Of a stretch of DNA of 64,000 nucleotides, positions 1-11,075 are shown piece after piece. Position 1 is the stretch's first letter. Each line of letters begins with the position of its first letter. The stretch spans positions 1,793,476 through 1,857,475 of the forward strand of contig CACRXP010000002.1 of NCBI GenBank assembly GCA_902702965.1, written 5' to 3'. Both the position numbers and the translations under genes were made by a program. The notes under the pieces are model-generated. The model saw only the letters and a list, made by a program, of their open reading frames with translations, made no database searches and was not told the origin of the DNA. This DNA is from Spirometra erinaceieuropaei (lineage: Eukaryota > Platyhelminthes > Cestoda > Diphyllobothriidea > Diphyllobothriidae).

Positions 1-712
1 CGCTGGGATCACACAAAGAAGTGTGAAGTACCGTAAAGGTTACAGTAAGGAGAAGTTCTTCAAATTTGACCTCCACCGCAGCAGGCCAATTTAGCCTACT
101 GGTTGATAACCTTGCAGGCCAAGCTTTTACTGTATGTAGTAGTGAAAGAACTATGTGCTGAATTGTCTTAGGGATGGATATCTAAAAATGGTCCTCGCTC
201 TCTTCCCCCTGTTATACACTAGTAGCCTTCCTCAGTCTGTCGACCAGCTGGAGACAACACCGAAGGCAGTGGCTGACGTCTGCAACAGATCTGCTCACTT
301 GCAGACGTATAAGACACCGACAACCTCCAAGAGTTACCTAACAGTCGATTTAGGAAGCTAAGTACACGAGTTTACAGCCCTGTTTATATGACGTGAAGAG
401 GTTTAGGAGAAATTTGCGACGTCCTTGATTCAACATTCCACAGTAACATACTCAGGTGACTGAAACTCAGCATCCCTATCGAGGGGTACGATGTCCGCCT
501 ACGATGTCCATTTTTCAGAAACCTGCTCAATATGCATCGCGACTTGTCGTAGACCCTTTGAAGTCGAAGCAGCTTGAAAGTTAACGTTGCCGATAAGAAG
601 CCCAAGAAAGACGGTACTTGCTTACCTGAACGGGATGAACTCCCATGCAGAGGTTGATCCACTTTGGGAACCTAGAGGATGGGGGAAGGAATAAGGTATC
701 AGATGAGGTTTC
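1..712. other. Intergenic, no supported feature
   Basis: Short open frames only (under 95 codons), on both strands and without splice-flanked coding character. I see no repeat with a second copy in the window here. Confidence 0.5.
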
Positions 713-1051
713 GTAGCCCCACTTGAAGTAAACAAACCTGAGCCACCTCAAATATGCGACCGATGGTAATTGGTGGTTTTTACCCGTGGAGCCGGGAAAC
801 GCACGGACGACGAATTCAAGTAGTTGTATGCAAAAGAAAAGCTATTGAGAGTGCGTGGTTGTACTTTCAGTGGTTGAGAAATTGTTGCGCTAACCCCCTA
901 ACCCTAACTCTAGCTCCTAACTATAACCCCTAATCCCAAACCCCAGTCCCTAACCCTAACCCCTAACCATAACCCCTAATCACTACTCCTAGTCCTAGCC
1001 CTAACCTTTAATCCCAACACCAACAGTGTTGTGTCCATCAGGTGGGGCTTC
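713..1051 (+). mobile_element. TIR element with telomere-like core, copy 1
   Basis: A non-coding element bounded by imperfect inverted ends: GTAGCCCCACTTGAAG at the left and CATCAGGTGGGGCTTC at the right. Its interior aligns along its length with the reverse complement of 46548-46811, including the blocks AAAGCTATTG and GGTTGAGAAAT and the AACAGTGTTGTG block near the right end. The last third is a degenerate CCCTAA tract, longer here than in the other full copy. There is no open frame, so it is probably a non-autonomous DNA transposon (MITE-like). The superfamily is unknown; copy 2 is flanked by TA on both sides. Confidence 0.65.
890..1016 (+). repeat. Telomere-like CCCTAA tract
   Basis: Many degenerate units of C2-5TAA type, such as CCCTAACCCTAA, alternate with TAACTATAACCCC variants. 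Metazoan and flatworm telomeres use TTAGGG, so on the minus strand this looks like interstitial telomeric repeat. It is internal to the TIR element at 713-1051, not at a chromosome end. Confidence 0.75.
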
Positions 1052-1366
1052 CAACCCACATCTTTCCGAATAAGATAAGCCAGGCGTGCTACATCACACG
1101 AACCGCAGAGACGGATGACAGTAGAGATGAATTTAGGACTCATATCTGTCACGTGAAGCATGGTTAGTAGTTCAGTAAAGGACCTTATATAGTGGGATGG
1201 GAGATCAGAAAGTTGTTTCTACCAGTTTGTCGTAGTAAGGCATTCGTCTTGCGTAAAAGAAAGAAAACTCCTGTAGCAACACGCATGGAGGTTAGGATAG
1301 ATGAGGGGAGGATTGTGCACGGGTCCATTAAAAATGCGGCCCAAAGAATGATCTTTTTGAAATGTA
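1052..1366. other. Spacer between two mobile elements
   Basis: Contains overlapping short open frames on both strands (about 1185-1443) that resemble no family I know. Nothing else is visible. Confidence 0.4.
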
Positions 1367-2341
1367 CAGTAGATGTGCTATCTCTTGAAATACTGACCGA
1401 AATTCTGAAAAGCATCTTCAGTACGAAAAGTGTACTTAAGTAATGCTGTCATGTCATTAATTGTGTAGTATAATGCCAAAATATTTCATTCGCGTTAGGA
1501 TGCCGGCTTTCGAACCAGTTCCTTGTCGACCACCTGAGTAAACATGACTGCGTAAGTAGTATGAATTTTTCCCATTTATTTTCGATGTCCTTATAAACTC
1601 TGACAAATCTTATTGAGAAAATACATAAAAGTATTTTCTTCCATTCCTTTGGTAGCAAATTACGTCTTCTTCAAATTTATATTTGAAAAAAGAATATCTT
1701 TCTGCTTGAAAAACGATTCTAATTATGGGACTTTTTAAGATCGTGAAATGCTCAATCGTCGAGCATTGCATCAACATATTTATTAATACTGCTCGTAAAG
1801 TGAACAACGTGGTCCACATTCATCGTCCAATTTTGTGAGCTCTGCATGTCCTTTTCATAACAGCATGTAGAAATTTGTGATTTTCCGCACAGGAAAGTAT
1901 ACAGCTTGTAGTTTGAAAAGCCCACATGCAGGTAAAGCGACAGGTCGGGTTCAAAATTATTCGTGAATTGAGAAAGTTTCTTAAAACCGAAAGATATATG
2001 TACCTTTAAGTACAAAATTTGAAGAAGACGCAATCTGCTACCGAAGAAGTGGAAAAAAATAATATTTTGTGCAGGTTTTCTATAAAATGTAATTGAATTT
2101 ATAGGGGTGTCAAAAACAATGAGAACAAGTCACGCTACTTAAGTAGTCATTTTTATGGAGTATTATTTATGCAAGTTGTCAATAAGGAGCTTATTCTAAA
2201 GTCGGCAATCTGATGTGATTGAAATACCTTAACATTATCCAACAAGATAATTGATATTACAACCGTTTCTACGTAATCCTTTCGGATCGAAAACACATTT
2301 TTTGATCCCAGTCAACATTTCATGAGAAAGCATATCTACTG
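1367..2341. mobile_element. Long-TIR foldback element, TA-flanked, copy 1
   Basis: The element begins TA|CAGTAGATGTGC and ends with ACTG|TA, giving TA target duplications (1365-1366 and 2342-2343). The arms, roughly 350 bases each, are diverged inverted copies around a central segment of about 250 bases. Shared marks with the other copies are CATTTCATGAG next to the right end, a CGAAATTC/GAATTTCG block, and palindromes related to CTACTTAAGTAG at about 65 and 190 bases from the ends. There is no transposase frame. CAGT ends with a TA duplication suggest a Tc1/mariner-type non-autonomous element. Confidence 0.75.
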
Positions 2342-2474
2342 TACTTGGGGAAAAAAACGAGATTCATGGAGCCCCTTCAAAGTAATAGAATAGTCTTGTG
2401 ATGGTAAATGCCCAGCTGGCAATGTACACTCCATGTGTACCGACTTATACACTGCTAGATGCGACAGCTCAGCC

Positions 2475-2650
2475 GTCGTGAATGATTATGTCCACCGTGT
2501 GCCGCACAGCAGGGTGGGCGCAGGGACGGTGACTTGCGCGTAAATTAGTTTGTTGTGATAGTAGACTTGCGCAGCATCTATCGCACTCTCTCCTCCCCTA
2601 ACCATCTGAGACCAATTTCAAGAAGACCGGAGGCAGGATAGGGCGCAGCG
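2475..2650 (+). repeat. Dispersed repeat R, truncated copy A
   Basis: Contains ATGTCCACCGTGTG, GGTGACTTGCGCG, GTAGACTTGCGCAGCATCTA and AAGAAGACCGGAGGC. The same blocks recur in order at 56155-56600 and 63040-63490, and inverted at 49265-49750. This copy stops after the AAGAAGACCGGAGG block. It is non-coding, and the class (SINE-like or a fragment of a larger element) is unknown. Confidence 0.6.
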
Positions 2651-3319
2651 GCTGACAGAGTTAAACAGATCGTCCGCATGTGCCTGGTCCGCGCACAAAG
2701 GAGCGGATTTTTGTATAAACAACAAAGGGACTGCTCTGATATCAACTGTATGGGTGCCATAGAGGCCACATTAAGAGGCAGTCATCGCAGCCTGTCCACC
2801 ATTTAATAATTGATGCGCCTCTCCTTTTTTTCCTGTACGCTAATGATCTATTCGATCCCATCACAAACCGAAAGAATTGTGTCCGGTTAATGCCTACTCA
2901 AATAGGTATAGTAGGCATTCTTCCTGGGCCACGGATGTTTGGGGGCCTTCTCCCGACTGTTACCCAACCATCTGCTAATTCCAGAGGACGCATCGGCTGA
3001 TGTGGTGTTAGAGCCTCCGTCTAGGGCCGGTCACATACATGTGCCACAGAAGTGAAGGCCTCAGGCGGACTCAGCGCAGCTCGTAGAACTCATGGTATAG
3101 GCCGATGTAGTCCACTTCCGATCCAGTGAAGTTGCGGCACAGGGTGTGTGAGGGCGGGAGGGGGAATTAAACAAGTACGCAGACCTGTCGCGGCACGCGT
3201 GCTTTCAAAGACTCGCCGAATTTGCAGTTTTGAGAACAGGAATAATGTTGGGAATGTACGTATATGCACGTAGGAAAAATGCACGAAGTGGCTCACAAGG
3301 CAGGCGGAGGAAGACGTAC

Positions 3320-3426
3320 CGAGAATGCAGCTCCAATGCCCGCTTAAAGTCTCCGCAACTTTCAGTTACCAGTATGGCCCCAGTGATTCCACTAGCTTGA
3401 GCGCGTTTCACCACCTCCTCGATATC
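3320..3426 (-). CDS. TatD-family nuclease, single internal exon
   Basis: On the minus strand the open frame reads DIEEVVKRAQASGITGAILV, followed by TESCGDFKRALELHSR. It matches the segment after the N-terminal metal-binding HxH motif in TatD-type metal-dependent DNases, most like the TATDN3 branch: D(I/L)(E/D)(E/D)V..KA...V.A...V.E..G.F...(L/M).L..RY. The donor CTCG|GTACGT and an acceptor ATTAAG|GATATC bound it (107 nt, phase 0 in and phase 2 out). The family acts as a Mg-dependent exonuclease. The HxH exon and the exon with the next conserved block (the LGVHP segment) were not found in the window. It may be an isolated, decayed or rearranged gene piece. Confidence 0.5.
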
Positions 3427-3690
3427 CTTAATGGAAGCAAACATGTAAAAGAGGTCATAACCGTTGACGGCGTGCGACCAAGGAAAGCCAACACTGTGGA
3501 AAAATAACCTAGAGTACCAACCAGAGGCAGTCAGGAAAATAATTGCAGAATAATTTTTGGTTGGACATGAGGCACTTCTTCAAGATCCGGCTTCATTTTC
3601 TTACGGAAAACCTGCTTGAGAATGTACGCAGATGAGGTCCGTTTCAAAGACAAACCTGTTGAGGCCGAATTTCCTAAAACATTTCCCTGG

Positions 3691-4827
3691 TCGCGTGAAA
3701 TTTAAGTTCAACAACACCGCGGTTACAAAAAGACCTGATAGATTATGCCTTCGTTCAGGAAACCTATCATTCAGATTCAGGTCGAGTCCTTCTGACATCT
3801 GAATCGAATAATGATGATTATGGGACCTCATCCAGGTGTTGGCGTATTTACTCTTTCCGTAAGCGATAATGGACTGTAGCCAGACATTTTTTATAAGGCT
3901 TCTGTGGAATTTTGAGTATATTCGGGTTCCCAACAGTCACCGGGACTATTTATTCCAGGGGGACTTCTCCAGTGCTTTGGTTCAAGAATCTGGCCAAAAG
4001 GCAGCGACGGCAAACAAACTTATTCACTTGCAGTTGACGGTCGCCACGCTCTAGTGCTATCATCGGACTATGCGACATTTTATGAGGCAGTGGGCCTGTC
4101 ACACATCAACCTTCAGCGCCCTGGTAGCATTGTCGCTGCCGGTTTGCGACTGCTTATTCGTCAGACCCAAGAGCCTGCTTACTTCGTAGCTGACCTTCGC
4201 TGAAGGCCATCGCACTATGCGCCACCTCTGGATGCAACGAGCAACCAGCAGCTGGGTAACCCGTCTTCCCGGTGAGCGATAGAGCGGTTGCCAGGGCAGT
4301 GAAGGTCATGTTGTCCATGTCCGTAAACAACATAAATTGTGTAAAAAAAAACAGAAGTCACGCCCAAAGCTACTGGCTCACAATTCAGAAACCTGGTTTA
4401 CAGCCGAGGCAGACGTGAATGACCTGAAAACTACGGAGCAGTGGTTAAGATAACCGGCCAGCTAGAGCCGATGATTAGAAGCTGTGCCTTGCGGATTCCG
4501 AAGAGAGCTTAGGCTGCATATTCGTGTGATTTGGAAAAGTTAGATCACCGCCTGCGGTTGCCTCGGCGGAATATGGCGCGCTGAATTCGTCCCAGGTCGA
4601 GGAAGCTGCCAGCAAATTGTCATCAGGGAGGAATTGAGTTGCAAGCACGGGAAATTTATGACTTGACTGACTCCCACGCCAAACTACTGCCGATTCTACA
4701 TTCCTTTTCTTTGTTACTGTCTTATAAAATCATTTGTCCCCACGGGTTGTTTTCTGATCTGGACGAACGTTAGCGAATTATTGATGTGGCAGCTTGAGCT
4801 GTTCAATTTCGTGTATGCCTGCCAAAC
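3691..4827. other. Intergenic, no supported feature
   Basis: Only short unconvincing open frames. No repeat copy was recognised. Confidence 0.4.
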
Positions 4828-4832
4828 GATGA

Positions 4833-4866
<34 letters not shown>

Positions 4867-4904
4867 GGTGGTGGTGGTGGTGGTGGTGGTGGTGGTGGTG
4901 GTGG
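4828..4904. repeat. Compound microsatellite (GAT)n(GGT)n
   Basis: About 8 GAT units pass into about 18 GGT units without a spacer. Frames through it give homopolymer peptides (His/Pro/Thr/Ile runs), which are artefacts. Confidence 0.95.
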
Positions 4905-5680
4905 ATGCCAGGAGGAGGAAATGCGATTGATACACACAGTCGGTGTCGAGATAAAATAAGTTTGGATCGAAGTCTTTAAATAGGCTTCCATTCTGAGGAG
5001 ACTGCTTAAGTAGGTTTGTGGTACGGTACGAAAACCTGCATTAATTCATCCACCAAGGCATGCTTGTTTTCGTTTACGAATCATTTCAGGTACCTGTGTC
5101 TGTGACACATAGGGAAATTTTTCCAGTCAAAAAAGGCTACTTTGGTAGGAAAATACGGGCTCCACAAATTTTGGGCACAGTCTATGCTTTCGCTACTTCT
5201 TGATCTTCTAAAACAACTTCTAAAGACGACTCATGGCTATTTTCATGCCTCTATTAAAGTACTGCCTGATCCTTGCAAAATATTGAAATATATGTGCAGC
5301 ACAAAAACTAATTAGTTGACGCTATCAAGATATGAGCAGAAATATGCTCGTGCGAAATTCTCGAGAATAACCCCTAACAGATGGTTCTGAGAGGAGCTCT
5401 CCCTTACTCTAAAAACAACCATTCAGGTAAACTCATTGTAAGAAATTGATGCATTGTGCATGTTTTTGGGAAATAAATTTGCCCATCCTGAAGCATAGAA
5501 AATCGATGAAAAAGCATGCACTACTTAGGTGAGAACTTAGGGGAGTGTAGTAAGCACAGGCGGTAGGCAAATTTTCACGAGTTCTAGAGTCTACGCTCCA
5601 GGCAAGAAACAGTGTTGGGCTGCGAAGGGAACCCGACAAAAATAGGCCCCGGGGTAGCAGTGGCCAAAGACACTCGCGAA
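4905..5680. other. Intergenic, no supported feature
   Basis: AT-rich. A minus-strand frame of 91 codons (5433-5708) shows no recognisable domain. Confidence 0.4.
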
Positions 5681-5990
5681 TCAACCAGAGCAGGTACAGG
5701 CTGAGCATTCTGGTTCATGCTTATCGTTCAGCCAAAAGCATCCACTAAGGAGGTAAGACTGGTGGTCATCATATGGGTTCTAGATTTATTGCTTGGAAAT
5801 CGTCCTCTGGGAAGTCAGTTTACTCTATCAGATTTTATCAGGGCGAGTAAGTTAACCAAAATGTGGTTAAACTAACGCCTGCCGGTGGTACCTTGTAGCT
5901 CATGTGACTAGAGCGTTAACTGCACTCAAGCCATCCCCAAGCTGTCGTGAGTTCGCATCTCATCCAGGTCGCTAAGTTCTTCACAGTTTA
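5681..5990 (+). repeat. SINE-like repeat with tRNA-like part, copy 1
   Basis: Direct repeat of 6527-6845: both share TCAACCAGAG, CTGAGCRTTCT, GGTTCTARATTTATTG and the tRNA-like block at the right end. The block at 5893-5970 carries TAGCTCATGTGACTAGAGCG (A-box-like) and GAGTTCGCATC (degenerate B box, GTTCGNNTC). It is more diverged than the copy at 6750. Confidence 0.6.
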
Positions 5991-6397
5991 GCCAAAATGA
6001 AGTAAGCGTGCGTGAAGTTTTGGAGTGGACATTACGCTGCCTTCTGGGTACCGATGTTGTCAACCTTCGATTTTCCCTAACGTCATTTGGTCGTTTTCTC
6101 CACCTTGCCTTTCCTATCCTTTAAGTCCTGATTTGTTGGAAGCTGATAGCGGTAACTTCGCCCCGCTATCTCTGCCTTCCCCCTCACCGCTAACTTCGAC
6201 CTTTGCCTTTGAAGCGCGCCTCCAGTCGCTGGTGGACCTAGGGACTTCTCCCTTCCCGATCGTCTTTCCCGCCCGGCGCTTGTGGATTCACCAATGCGAG
6301 AGGCAAACCGTGGCCAGCTGACTCGCGAAATCCGCCAAAACCATGCAATAGGTGTTTTGGAAGATTTTTAATAACTTATTTCGATTTAACTATGAAA

Positions 6398-6472
6398 GAC
6401 TCAGCAGCCTCGGTGGGATTCGAACTCATGACAGCAAGGGGAGGGCTTGAATACAGCCAAGTTACACGACTT
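6398..6472 (-). repeat. tRNA-derived SINE fragment, inverted copy
   Basis: The reverse strand reads TTGGCTGTATTCAAGCCCTC, then GAGTTCGAATCCCACCGAGG. The latter includes a perfect B box (GTTCGAATC) and the same CCACCGAGG(C)GCTGAG tail as the copy at 6750-6832. The A-box end is decayed (GTCGTGTAACTTGG). Confidence 0.65.
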
Positions 6473-6526
6473 CGATTTTGCCCACCATTTATACCTTGTT
6501 TCTTAAATTAATCAATATCCGAATCA

Positions 6527-6845
6527 ACCAGAGGCTGAGCGTTCTAGTTTATGATTATCGTTCCGCCACAAGCACCAACTCAGTAGGTACGGCTGGTGGT
6601 CCTCTGATTGGTTCTAAATTTATTGCTAAGGAAGTCCTGCTTGAGCTGTCAGCTTACTATATCAGATTTGGTGAATTCCATAGGTTGAAGTAGGCAGAGC
6701 GTGTAGCTTGCCCCAAATGTGATTAAAATCACGGCTGCCGGTTGGAACTCGTAGCTCAGGTCGCTGGAGCGTTGGCTGTACTCAAGCCCTCCCCGTAGGT
6801 TTGAATCCCACCGAGGCCGCTGAGTTTTTTTTACAATTCGGCCAA
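6527..6845 (+). repeat. SINE-like repeat with tRNA-like part, copy 2
   Basis: The best of three copies. The tRNA-like part (6750-6815) has an A box at 6752-6763 (TAGCTCAGGTCG) and a B box at 6798-6808 (GGTTTGAATCC), about 35 bases apart. A run of eight T at about 6823-6831 would act as an RNA polymerase III terminator. The upstream 200 bases are shared with copy 1, so the repeated unit is larger than the tRNA part, which lies at its right end. That order is reversed from a usual SINE (tRNA head first), so the unit may be a composite. Confidence 0.65.
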
Positions 6846-7040
6846 ATAAGAGCTTGTCGTTCTCTTACCTACATTTACAGAAATTGGAGTCAACATTTAC
6901 AAGAAAAGTATTGTTCTGGTCTGTGCTAAGAGTTCTGCTTCAACCAAACTCGAAGGAAGGCATTTTCGAGTTTTCGTCCAAGCGGCTGTGGAGACCAGTG
7001 AAACTGTCGTGACCGTATTGACCATTTATTTTATATGTTA

Positions 7041-7845
7041 CAGTGAGTGAGCGATCTTACGAAATGTTGATCGAAATCCTGAAATGCGTTTTCGATTAGG
7101 AAGGGTTACTTAGGTAGGGTTGCATTATTGATTATCAATCAGTATTATCCTCTAATTTTGCGGACTCGCCAGGATGTCGAGTTTGCCTCCTGTAGAAATC
7201 GCACTCGATAATAAATGACCACTTAAGTAGCATAAATTTTTCACATTGATTTTTGTATTGTCCAATAAATTCAAATATAATTTATAGAAAACATACACAA
7301 AATATGCTTTCTTTTCCTCGTTTGGTAGAGAATCACGTTTCCTTTACACTTTGTACCCGGAGAAAGGGTATATATAGACTGTGAAAAAGTTTTCTGATTC
7401 CCGAAAAATTTTGAGCCTGACCAGCCGTTGCATTAATGTTTAGCGATTTCAGTCTACAAGGTGCATGCTTTCAGCGTAAGGAAAATCATGTATTCCTCTA
7501 TGCTTCTAAAAAGATACCATATAGAGTTAATAAAACACTGCAATGGATGAAAATTATGTTGCACATTTCATGAGAAGTATTGGCAAACGGACAGGTACGA
7601 TGTTTTAAAAAGGACATTCCACGGCCTTAAAAAATCTCATAATCAGAAATTTTTTAAGCGCGAGTGCGATTTCTACAGCAGGCCAAAAAGAAGTGCATTC
7701 AAAATCCGACATCCTGGCGAGTCCGAAATATTATAGGATTATGCCGCATGATAATCAATATTGTAACTCTACCTAAGTAGCCCTTCCTAATCGAAAACGC
7801 ATTTTAGAAGTTCGGTCCACATTTCATGAGACCGGTTACTCACTG
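7041..7845. mobile_element. Long-TIR foldback element, copy 2
   Basis: Bounded by TA|CAGTGAGTGAGCGATC at the left and GGTTACTCACTG|TA at the right. It is a clean inverted pair with TA duplications at 7039-7040 and 7846-7847. Subterminal palindromes are TTACTTAGGTAGG (about 7107), CCACTTAAGTAGC (about 7221) and CTACCTAAGTAG (about 7770). The inverted blocks GGACTCGCCAGGATGTCGA and CGACATCCTGGCGAGTCCG match almost exactly. There is no coding frame. It is the shortest complete copy (805 bases). Confidence 0.8.
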
Positions 7846-7847
7846 TA

Positions 7848-8655
7848 TTTATCTCCTGATTCGGATCATTCAAAAAGGTAGTTCGGTTTGTCAAACTTCG
7901 CAACGTACCTCAGTGAAGGCTGCATCGGTGAGGTGACAATGAGTATCGATTACACCGATCTGCGAAGTGGATTGGCTATTCACCCCGGGGGACTGCATGA
8001 CCACAGACCTTCAGTAAGTTTGCGTTTGAGAAAAGTGCGTCCGTAAGCTTTCGGTGTGACTACCCACAAAGCGGAAAATTTACGCAGGGGAGATCTTGGA
8101 TAGCCTACGAGGTTGGTCTCTAGGGGGCAAAAAACAGAAAGAACGAGCTGAGAACTTTGCGCAGTGGAGTGAAAACAGAAAGAGACTGGGAAAGTGTGTG
8201 ATAGACAAAAAAAACAACTTCGCAAACAGAGGTAAAAATAAAACAACGGCAGAACGAGTGTGTACAGCGCACGCAGCAGAACTTAGACGAAACTACTTGG
8301 TTATTCGCAATCAACTGGTCGAAGACAGCCGGCGATTTATTAGATTCATTGCTCAGAAATAGAAGAAAAATCACACGCAGTCCACGAAGTCCTTGAGCAA
8401 ATAAGTCAGACAAGAATGCGCAGGCCACCCGGCAAAATACAAGCAAAGGCTGACTGGTCTTCCTTGATAACTGCCCAACACCTAAAAGCAGCGTATCGAG
8501 CAGGGACATACGGCATCTGGCCTATCTCATGAAGAGGGAACCGAGGTTTCGAAATGTGTTTCCCATTACATGGGTGGACTTAGAATGTTATCGTGAAGCA
8601 TGACCTCAAGATCTTGCAGTTACGGTGGGGTGTCGGTTTCTGGGCGAGATTCTTT
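7848..8655. other. Spacer with unassigned open frames
   Basis: Two overlapping frames, 8096-8362 (plus, 88 codons) and 8120-8509 (minus, 129 codons), occupy a purine-rich segment. Neither matches a family I recognise, and no flanking splice pair is convincing. Confidence 0.3.
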
Positions 8656-9465
8656 CTGGACGCCTGTAAAAACCACTCGTCAAAAGAAGTGATTACTTGG
8701 ACAATTGGCATTGACTTTCGATGCGGCCAAAAAATCAAATATATTTTACATTGAACTGCACAATGATAACGTTTTTGTACCCATTTAATACCAAATTACG
8801 TCTTCTTCAAAGTCTATACTTGAACAACGCGTATTCCTGGGTTTTGAAGACTTTTACAACTCACGAATAATTTTAACCCCACCTGCAGTTGCTTAAGATC
8901 TCCAAATTGCTTGCTCTAAGCCTCCCGTGTAGGGAAAATAATACATCCTTCTGCGGTTGTTAAGAAGTCCTCATCTAATTTTGCAATGTGGACTATGTTG
9001 TGTGTTTCATAAACAGCGTTAATAGACTGACAGATTCGATACTGTATGAATGGGCATTTCACGGTCCTAAAAATCCCATAATCAAAAACTTTTTAATTTA
9101 AGAAATACCCTTGCTACAAGTATAAATTTGAATAAGGCGTAGTTTGCCACGAAAGGAGTATAAGAAACAACATGATGCGCGTGTTTTCTGTGAAATATAT
9201 TTGAAGATATGAGGGCGTTGAAAATGCATGAGAAAAATACATCGTGCTTAGTCAGTTTTTGCCAAATGCGGTTTTTACAGGCGGCGGAAAAAGAGTGCAT
9301 TCAGAAATCGACATCTTGGAGTGACTGAAATATCTTGAGGTTGTGTTGCACGACTATCAGTATTACAGCCCTTCAATCCCACCAAATTTAGTAATTACTT
9401 CTAATCAAAAAGCGCATTTCGAAATTTCGGTCAGATACTTCATAGGCCGCCAGATATTGCATATT
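8656..9465. mobile_element. Long-TIR foldback element, degenerate copy 3
   Basis: The interior aligns with copies 1 and 4 (AAATTACGTCTTCTTCAAA, TCATAATCAAAAACTTTTTA). The right arm keeps CGCATTTCGAAATTTCGGTC followed by a decayed TTCATAGGCC. Neither CAGT end survives, so the limits are approximate. Confidence 0.55.
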
Positions 9466-10082
9466 CATTCAAAAATGTGGCGTCAGTTCTTTCCTACTGA
9501 AATGCGCAGTGGCAATCAACTGGCGGCCAGATTGACCCTGAAATTGAAATCTAGCCACCGCCTGAGAGACGTTGGGGGAGCTGCCGGTGAGCCGAAATCC
9601 TCACAGTTGCCCAAGGCAGTCGCGGAAAATCGGTCACAAATCAGCCCGCTCCTGATGTAGGCATGTTTCTCGTTAGTACCTGCGTTGAGAATGTGATCCA
9701 ATAAAATTGTCTACGAAATACACGCAAATGTCAGTTAGGCGGGCGGTAAGAGCCGGCTTAGTCACTTAAACTAGTTCATAGCAATTCAAATCATCACACA
9801 AAATATGGGACCGAACTCAGCAAGTTAGGTTTGGACGACTTACTCCAACACCTAAAATATTTTGAAAAAATGCTCAGTGTTATTTACGTACTGAACTGGG
9901 ATGGCCATGTATGGCTTCGTAGCCATCGTTGGACATAATGAAGCTCAATGGCCAGAGAACGTGGGTTCGGGGTTCAGATGCGGCAAGAATCTGAACTTGC
10001 GTATTACTGGCTGACTACGGATAATAAGCCAGAAACAGCCATCCCAGACTCCCTTGTTGTCGTCGGTGCTCTATTCGGCGTA

Positions 10083-11073
10083 CAGAAGGTGGGCTAACTC
10101 ATGAAATGCCAACCGCAATTACGAAATGCGTTCTCGTTTCGAAAAGTTTAATCAAGTAGGGTCGTAAAATTAATCATCATGCAGCATGATTCTATAATAA
10201 TCCAGTCACCTCAGGATGCCGGCTTTCGAACGAAATTCCTTCCGGCTGCATTAAAAAACTAGACACTGTAAAAAAATTACTAATTATGTAGCACGCATTT
10301 TTCCCATTGATTTTCGATGCCCTTAAAAATTCAATTATATTTCGTGGAAAAAATACGGGAAAATATTAATTATTTTGCTCATTCGGTAGAAAATTACTTC
10401 TCCTTCCAATTTTATGCTCAAAGGAAGGGTATAATTTGGTTTTCGAAAAGTTTATAATGGTGAGATTTTTTAATACCGTTAAATGGCCGTTCATTGAACG
10501 AAATGTCTCTGCAATCGCCAAAGTGGCTTGTAAAGTTAACAATGTGGCTCAGGCCCACTGTTAAATTTTATGAACTCCATATAGTCTTCTCTTAATACCG
10601 TTGAGAAATGTATGGTTTTCCGTACGCGGAAAATATACGGCTTGTAGGTTGGAAACCCTGAACGCAAGTGTAACGGCAGTTCGGGCTCAAAGTTATTTGG
10701 GAACTGAAAAAGCTTTCGAAAACCAAATTATACCCTTCCTTTGAGCATAAAATTGGAAGAAAACGTCATTTTCTATCAAATGAACAAGAAAATGAATTTT
10801 TATTCATGTTTTCCATGAAATATAATTGACTTTTTATGGGCATCGAGAATCAAGGAGAAAAATGCATGCTACTTAAGTAGTCATTTTTAAAGTCTAGTTT
10901 TTGTATGCAGCCGGATAGGAGTTCGTTCGAAAGCCGGCATCCTGAGGTAACTGGATTATTATAGAATCATGCTACAGGATGATTAGTTTTACAACCCTAC
11001 TTAATTAATCTTTTCGAAACGAAAACGCATTTCGGAATTTCGGTTGACATTTCATGAGTTAGCCCACCTACTG
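10083..11073. mobile_element. Long-TIR foldback element, copy 4
   Basis: The best preserved long copy. The left end is TA|CAGAAGGTGGGCTAACTC and the right end GAGTTAGCCCACCTACTG|TA, with TA at 10081-10082 and 11074-11075. The arms pair over about 350 bases: AGGATGCCGGCTTTCGAACG on the left pairs with CGTTCGAAAGCCGGCATCCT on the right without mismatch. The centre (about 10450-10700) is not self-complementary. A perfect CTACTTAAGTAG palindrome lies near 10870. There is no transposase frame. Confidence 0.85.
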
Positions 11074-11075
11074 TA

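Noticed and set aside
890..1016. True telomere or subtelomere
   Set aside because: The tract is short, degenerate, internal to a repeated TIR element, and has unrelated sequence on both sides.
6750..6832. Functional tRNA gene
   Set aside because: A and B boxes are present, but no full cloverleaf or acceptor pairing is visible and the sequence is repeated; a SINE is the better reading.
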